A DNA stretch of 64,000 nucleotides from CAVSCR01 sp963726575 (GTDB taxonomy: Bacteria > Actinomycetota > Actinomycetes > JAHEKZ01): NCBI GenBank assembly GCA_963726575.1, contig CAVSCR010000003.1, positions 186,001-250,000 on the forward strand. The letters run 5' to 3'. Shown here one piece after another: positions 60,029-64,000 of this stretch; positions within the stretch are counted from its first letter, which is position 1; each line of letters begins with the position of its first letter. The notes under the pieces were generated by a model, which was not told the origin of the DNA, made no database searches, and saw nothing but the letters and a program-made list of their open reading frames with translations. The position numbers and the translations under genes were made by a program.

Positions 60029-61084
60029 TCAGCGCGGCCCGTCGACGACGCGCGCGGCCAGGGCGTCACCGATCTGTGTCGTGGAGCGTTGGACCGATCC
60101 GCGCGCCGCCAGGTCGGCCGAGACCGCCGCTTCGACGGCAGCCGCTGCCTCGGCGTGGCCGAGGTGGTCCAACAGCAACGCCACCGACAAGACGGTGGCG
60201 GTCGGGTCAGCGACCCCCTGTCCCGCGATGTCAGGTGCCGACCCATGCACCGGCTCGAACATGCTGGGATTGGTGCGGGTCATGTCCAGGTTGCCGCTTG
60301 CCGCACGTCCGATGCCGCCAGCGATGGCAGCGCCGATGTCAGTGATGACGTCGCCGAACAAGTTGTCGGTGACAACGACGTCGAACCGCTCCGGAGCAGT
60401 CACGAAGAACATGCTCGCCGCATCCACATGCTGATACTCGGTCTCGACCTCGGGGTACTCAGCGGACACCCGGACAAAGGTTCGCGTCCACAAACCGCCG
60501 GCGTGCGTCATCACGTTGTTCTTGTGCACCAGTGTCAGTTTGCGTCGTGGCCGATTGCTCGCACGGCGGAACGCATCACGAATCACCCGCTCACAGCCGA
60601 ACGCCGTGTTCAGGCTCTCCTCGGTCGCGACCTCCTCGGGCGTGTCCCGACGCAGCACGCCGCCCGCGCCCGCGTAGGGACCTTCGGTTCCTTCGCGAAC
60701 CACGACCATGTCGATGTCGGCCGGTCCCTTGCCGGCCAGCGGCGTCGACACGCCTGGGTAGAGCCGCACCGGACGCAGGTTCACGAAGTGGTCCAGTGCG
60801 AAGCGCAGCTTGAGCAGCAAACCTCGCTCGAGCACCCCGCTGGGCACGCTCGGATCGCCCACCGCACCCAGGAGGATCGCGTCGTGTTCGCGGATCTCCG
60901 ACAGCACGGAGTCGGGCAGCGTCTCGCCGCTGGCGTGCCACCGTCGAGCTCCCAGGTCGTACTCGGTCGGCTCGAACGCCAGCCCGTAACGGTCGGCTAC
61001 GGCGTCCAGGACCTTGCGGCCCTCGGCCACCACCTCAGGCCCGATGCCGTCGCCGCCGATCACGGCCAGCCGGTAGTCCGTCAT
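60029..61084 (-). CDS. leuB: 3-isopropylmalate dehydrogenase
   Basis: A 351-residue NAD-dependent decarboxylating dehydrogenase of the leucine pathway; in CimA-containing organisms it also serves citramalate-derived methylmalate. Marks: VIGGDGIGPEVVAEG, LGAVGDPSVP, VVREGTEGPYAGAGG and DVVVTDNLFGDVITDIGAAI. Followed by ilvE after 42 nt. Confidence 0.94.
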   Translation of the reverse strand: MTDYRLAVIGGDGIGPEVVAEGRKVLDAVADRYGLAFEPTEYDLGARRWHASGETLPDSVLSEIREHDAILLGAVGDPSVPSGVLERGLLLKLRFALDHFVNLRPVRLYPGVSTPLAGKGPADIDMVVVREGTEGPYAGAGGVLRRDTPEEVATEESLNTAFGCERVIRDAFRRASNRPRRKLTLVHKNNVMTHAGGLWTRTFVRVSAEYPEVETEYQHVDAASMFFVTAPERFDVVVTDNLFGDVITDIGAAIAGGIGRAASGNLDMTRTNPSMFEPVHGSAPDIAGQGVADPTATVLSVALLLDHLGHAEAAAAVEAAVSADLAARGSVQRSTTQIGDALAARVVDGPR

Positions 61085-61158
61085 GGGGCCACAGCGTATT
61101 GGCGCATCTTGGCCTTCGAACGCTCTGCCCGCGGACTGAGACGGCAGCCAGGGAGCTC

Positions 61159-62400
61159 TCAGCGACCCGCACCGGAGGGGGTCGGTGAGCCGTCAGTCAG
61201 CGGCGTCGCAACGTCGTGGGCTGCGGTCCTGAAGGTCCAGGCGATCGAGGCGAGGAGGGTGAGGAGGAGCAAGATGTCGATGCTGCCGAGGAGGAACTGC
61301 GGCGGTGAGTTCCGGTAGGTGTGCACCACGAGCCACACCACCCGCCCCAGCAGCACGGCGCCGAGCGTGACCGCCAGCCACCGGATCTGCCAGTACCTCC
61401 GGTCGGTGCCCAGGCGTACCGAGGCGACCAGCAGTGGCAGGATGAAGATCCAGTGGTGGATCCAGCTGACCGGTGAGATCGCAAGCATCCCAGCCATGGC
61501 GACCGCTTCGGCCAACCATGGCCGGCGCCTCACGACGTTGTGGGCGGTCCACAGCACCATGGCGGCCACCAGCAGCGCGCAGCAGGACCAGAGCGCCTGG
61601 TCGTGGACCGGGTAGTGCTGCCAGCGCACGATCAGGCCGTTGATCGACTGGTTGCTGACATACCCCAACCCGAAGCGCGACAGATCGGAGACGTCCCCGA
61701 ACCAGAAGTCGGCCGACGCTGCCGGCATTGCCACGAACGCTGCCGCGGTGATCCCGAGGAACGTGGCGGCGGCCCAACGCGCGTCGCGGATCCGACGAAC
61801 GGCCAGGAAGTACGCGATCAGGAACAACGGCGTCAGCTTCAGCGCCGCAGCCACGCCGACCATCACCCCGCGAGGCAGGCGTGGCCAAGCCCCGCACAGA
61901 TCCGCGAGCACGAGCAGGACGATCAACACATTGATCTGGCCGGTCCCAAGGCCAACACGCAGCGGGTCGGACACGGCGACGAGCACGAAGACCATCAAGC
62001 GCCAGGTCGGGTCGGCGGCGATTGCCGGGGAGGCATACCGGTCAAGCGTCAGCCGCACGACGAACCACAGTCCGACCAGGGAGGTGAGGGTCCATCCAAG
62101 TTGCGCCAACCCCTGCGGCACAGGGGAGAGCGGGAAGAACAGCAACGCCGAGACCGGCGGGTACGTGAAGGGGTACCCCGAGCCGGTCACCAGCCCGTTG
62201 TAGAGGTGATGACCACTCAGCGCCGCCGCGCCGCCGGCGCGGTAAACGGCAAGGTCCAGCTCATAGCCCTGCCACGCGTGCACCAGGTAGCCGGCACAGA
62301 CCGCCGCAGCGCCCAGGACCAGCAAGCCCCGGGCCGGCCGGCCCCAACCCCCGACCCACTCGGCCCGCACCGCACGCACCCTACGCCGGAGGCCGCGCAT
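61159..62400 (-). CDS. Polytopic glycosyltransferase of the DUF2029/GT87 family
   Basis: A 413-residue membrane protein with roughly ten hydrophobic helices. The catalytic-side marks of alpha-(1->2)-mannosyltransferase-like enzymes are present: ELDLAVYRAGGAAALSG, the aromatic YPFTYPPVSALLFFPL and VGLGTGQINVLIVLLVLADL. Such enzymes use polyprenyl-phosphomannose on the outer membrane face for PIMs, lipomannan or glycoproteins; acceptor unknown. It interrupts the serA-leuB neighbourhood. Confidence 0.83.
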   Translation of the reverse strand: MRGLRRRVRAVRAEWVGGWGRPARGLLVLGAAAVCAGYLVHAWQGYELDLAVYRAGGAAALSGHHLYNGLVTGSGYPFTYPPVSALLFFPLSPVPQGLAQLGWTLTSLVGLWFVVRLTLDRYASPAIAADPTWRLMVFVLVAVSDPLRVGLGTGQINVLIVLLVLADLCGAWPRLPRGVMVGVAAALKLTPLFLIAYFLAVRRIRDARWAAATFLGITAAAFVAMPAASADFWFGDVSDLSRFGLGYVSNQSINGLIVRWQHYPVHDQALWSCCALLVAAMVLWTAHNVVRRRPWLAEAVAMAGMLAISPVSWIHHWIFILPLLVASVRLGTDRRYWQIRWLAVTLGAVLLGRVVWLVVHTYRNSPPQFLLGSIDILLLLTLLASIAWTFRTAAHDVATPLTDGSPTPSGAGR

Positions 62401-62430
62401 GGCGGCTTGTCGTCGGCACGCGCGTGCCGA

Positions 62431-64000
62431 CTACAGGTCGATCGTTCGCCCGTCGTGGGCGCTGATCCCGGCAACGATCAGCTCGGTGACCTCCGCCGGA
62501 ATCACGGAGTCCACGGTCAGGGCGATCAGGGCGTGTCCGCCGAGGGACGTGCGGCTCACCTGCATCCCGGCGATGTTGATGTCGTGCTCGCCGAGGATCC
62601 GACCGACGGTGCCGACCACGCCGGGCTTGTCGTGGTAGCGAAAGAACGCGAGGTGGCTGGCCGGAGCGATGTCCACGTCGAACCCATCGATCTCCACGAG
62701 CTTCTCGACGTCCTTCGGCCCCGAAAGGGTCCCCGACACCGACACCTGTCGGCCGTCGGCCAACGCACCGCGAACGATGAGCAGGTTCCGGTGATCGGGA
62801 CTGTCCCCGTCGACGACGAGGTTGATCACCACACCACGCTCAGCGGCAAGCAGCGGCGCGTTCACGTAGGACACATGCTCGTCGACGATCCCGTCGAAGA
62901 CGCCCTTCAGAGCGGCCAGCTCGAGCACCTTGACATCCGCAGCAGCGAGCTCGCCTCGCGCCTCCACGGTCAGCCCCTCAGGGGCGCCCCCGGCCAGCCC
63001 GGTGAAGACGGCGCCGAGCTTCTCGGCCAGTGCAATGAAGGGTCGGACGTCCTCCTCGATCACGCCACCCTCGACGTTGACCGCGTCGGGAACGAGCTCG
63101 CCCGAAAGCGCCAGCCGCACCGATCGGGCGACTGCGATGCCCGCCTTCTCCTGTGCCTCATCGGTGCTCGCTCCCAGGTGCGGCGTCGCCACGACGCGCT
63201 CCAGTGCGAACAGGGGCGAATCCGTGCAGGGCTCCTTGGCATACACGTCGACGCCGGCTCCCCACACGCGACCCGTCGAGATCGCCTCAGCCAGGGCTTG
63301 CTCGTCGACGATGCCACCGCGGGCGGCATTCACGATGATCACCGTCGGCTTGACGAGCGACAGCTGTTCCTCGCCGATCAAGCCGACCGTCTCCGGCGTC
63401 TTGGGCAGGTGCACCGTGATGAAGTCGCTCTGTCGCAGCAACGTGTCCAGTGGGACGAGCGTCACCCCCATCTGGGCAGCGCGGGCCGGCTGCACATACG
63501 GGTCGTACGCGATCACATTGGTACCGAACGCGAGTAGACGCTGTGCGGCCAGCTGTCCGATCCGGCCGAGGCCGACCACGCCGACCGTCTTCCCGTACAC
63601 CTCGATGCCGGTGTACCGGGATCGCGCCCACTCTCCGCGCCGCAGGGCAGCGTCCGCTTGAGGGATGTTGCGTGCAGCGGCCAGCAACAAGGCCACAGCC
63701 AGCTCCGCCGCGCTGACGATGTTCGAGGTCGGCGCATTCACGACCATCACGCCAGCCTGGGTGGCAGCTGCGACGTCGACGTTGTCCAGCCCCACGCCCG
63801 CACGGGCGACCACCCGCAGCTTCGACGCAGCAGCCAGCACGTCGGCGTCGACCCGAGTGGCGCTGCGCACGAGGATCGCGTCGACGTCGCGCACGCAGGC
63901 CAGCAGCTCGGCCCGATCGGCACCGTTGCAGTGCCGCACCTCGAAGTCCGGCCCCAGGGCCTCGAGGGTGGCCGGCGACAGCTCCTCGGCGATGAGGACC
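62431..64000 (-). CDS. serA: Phosphoglycerate dehydrogenase (partial, runs off right edge)
   Basis: At least 522 residues; the start is beyond the edge, as the frame continues upstream (VLIAEELSPATLEALG). First enzyme of serine synthesis. NAD-binding motif VGLGRIGQLAAQRLLAFG and catalytic His in VATPHLGASTDEAQ. The C-terminal part has the ASB-type and an ACT domain (FRYHDKPGVVGTVGRILGEH), the serine-responsive layout of actinobacteria. Confidence 0.94.
   Translation of the reverse strand, partial: VLIAEELSPATLEALGPDFEVRHCNGADRAELLACVRDVDAILVRSATRVDADVLAAASKLRVVARAGVGLDNVDVAAATQAGVMVVNAPTSNIVSAAELAVALLLAAARNIPQADAALRRGEWARSRYTGIEVYGKTVGVVGLGRIGQLAAQRLLAFGTNVIAYDPYVQPARAAQMGVTLVPLDTLLRQSDFITVHLPKTPETVGLIGEEQLSLVKPTVIIVNAARGGIVDEQALAEAISTGRVWGAGVDVYAKEPCTDSPLFALERVVATPHLGASTDEAQEKAGIAVARSVRLALSGELVPDAVNVEGGVIEEDVRPFIALAEKLGAVFTGLAGGAPEGLTVEARGELAAADVKVLELAALKGVFDGIVDEHVSYVNAPLLAAERGVVINLVVDGDSPDHRNLLIVRGALADGRQVSVSGTLSGPKDVEKLVEIDGFDVDIAPASHLAFFRYHDKPGVVGTVGRILGEHDINIAGMQVSRTSLGGHALIALTVDSVIPAEVTELIVAGISAHDGRTIDL

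Noticed and set aside
1..64000. CRISPR arrays, prophage, transposons or restriction/defence genes
   Set aside because: No regularly spaced repeats, integrase-capsid sets, transposase motifs or defence domains were seen; XerC and the HNH protein fit core or widespread actinobacterial families.

Overview
This window is chromosomal core from a high-GC Actinomycetota. The lineage calls rest on DUF2469, DUF3515, a SepIVA-like protein, an actinobacterial HU with a lysine/alanine tail, a WhiG-type sigma factor, an F420 enzyme (CofC), a mycothiol-dependent formaldehyde dehydrogenase and an NdgR-type IclR regulator beside leuCD. Gene order closely follows the rpsB-to-gltX-to-serA stretch known from Streptomyces and relatives (recalled, not searched). 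Genus cannot be fixed by eye.

Layout. 1-4830 is an accessory-looking patch: an exported-protein fragment, two SRPBCC proteins, small membrane proteins, a decayed serpin-like gene, a lipoprotein and a methyltransferase. 4835-11251 (minus) is rpsB-tsf-pyrH-frr-cdsA followed by a TetR gene, rlmN and a potassium channel. 11577-12326 is a divergent M23 peptidase. 12256-25861 (minus) is a long translation, secretion and DNA-uptake block read from ffh through rpsP-khpA-rimM-trmD-rplS, two lepB, a Nudix gene, rnhB, DUF2469, yraN, comM, dprA, xerC, whiG and an inositol-monophosphatase-like gene. 25926-41201 (minus) holds a fatty-acid-kinase-like gene, recG, rsmD, coaD, sepIVA, DUF177, rpmF, rnc, mutM, smc, ftsY and three smaller genes. 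41353-48486 mixes rpmB, thiL, an Lrp ligand-binding protein, DUF3515, ddl, gpsA, plsC, cofC and an HNH protein. 48572-64000 holds hupB, leuCD with their regulator, mycothiol formaldehyde detoxification, tRNA-Glu and tRNA-Gln, gltX, and the branched-chain amino-acid genes cimA, ilvE and leuB, with serA running off the right edge.

Functional themes: ribosome and tRNA maturation, co-translational targeting (ffh, ftsY) plus signal peptidases, competence/recombination (dprA, comM, xerC, recG), chromosome packing (smc, hupB), and branched-chain amino-acid synthesis.

Most notable signals. (1) A candidate transcription attenuator sits in front of cimA: an 8-residue leader peptide with Leu-Ile-Ile-Ile, an 11-bp hairpin overlapping its stop codon, and an intrinsic terminator with a U-run just upstream of the cimA Shine-Dalgarno. 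CimA starts an isoleucine route, so the leader content fits the product. (2) tsf and cofC are each split by one extra base, and a serpin-like remnant may carry a third; in an essential gene this most likely reflects sequence error. (3) A palindrome lies in the 58-bp leuC/iclR divergent gap. No defence island, CRISPR array, prophage or biosynthetic cluster was seen.
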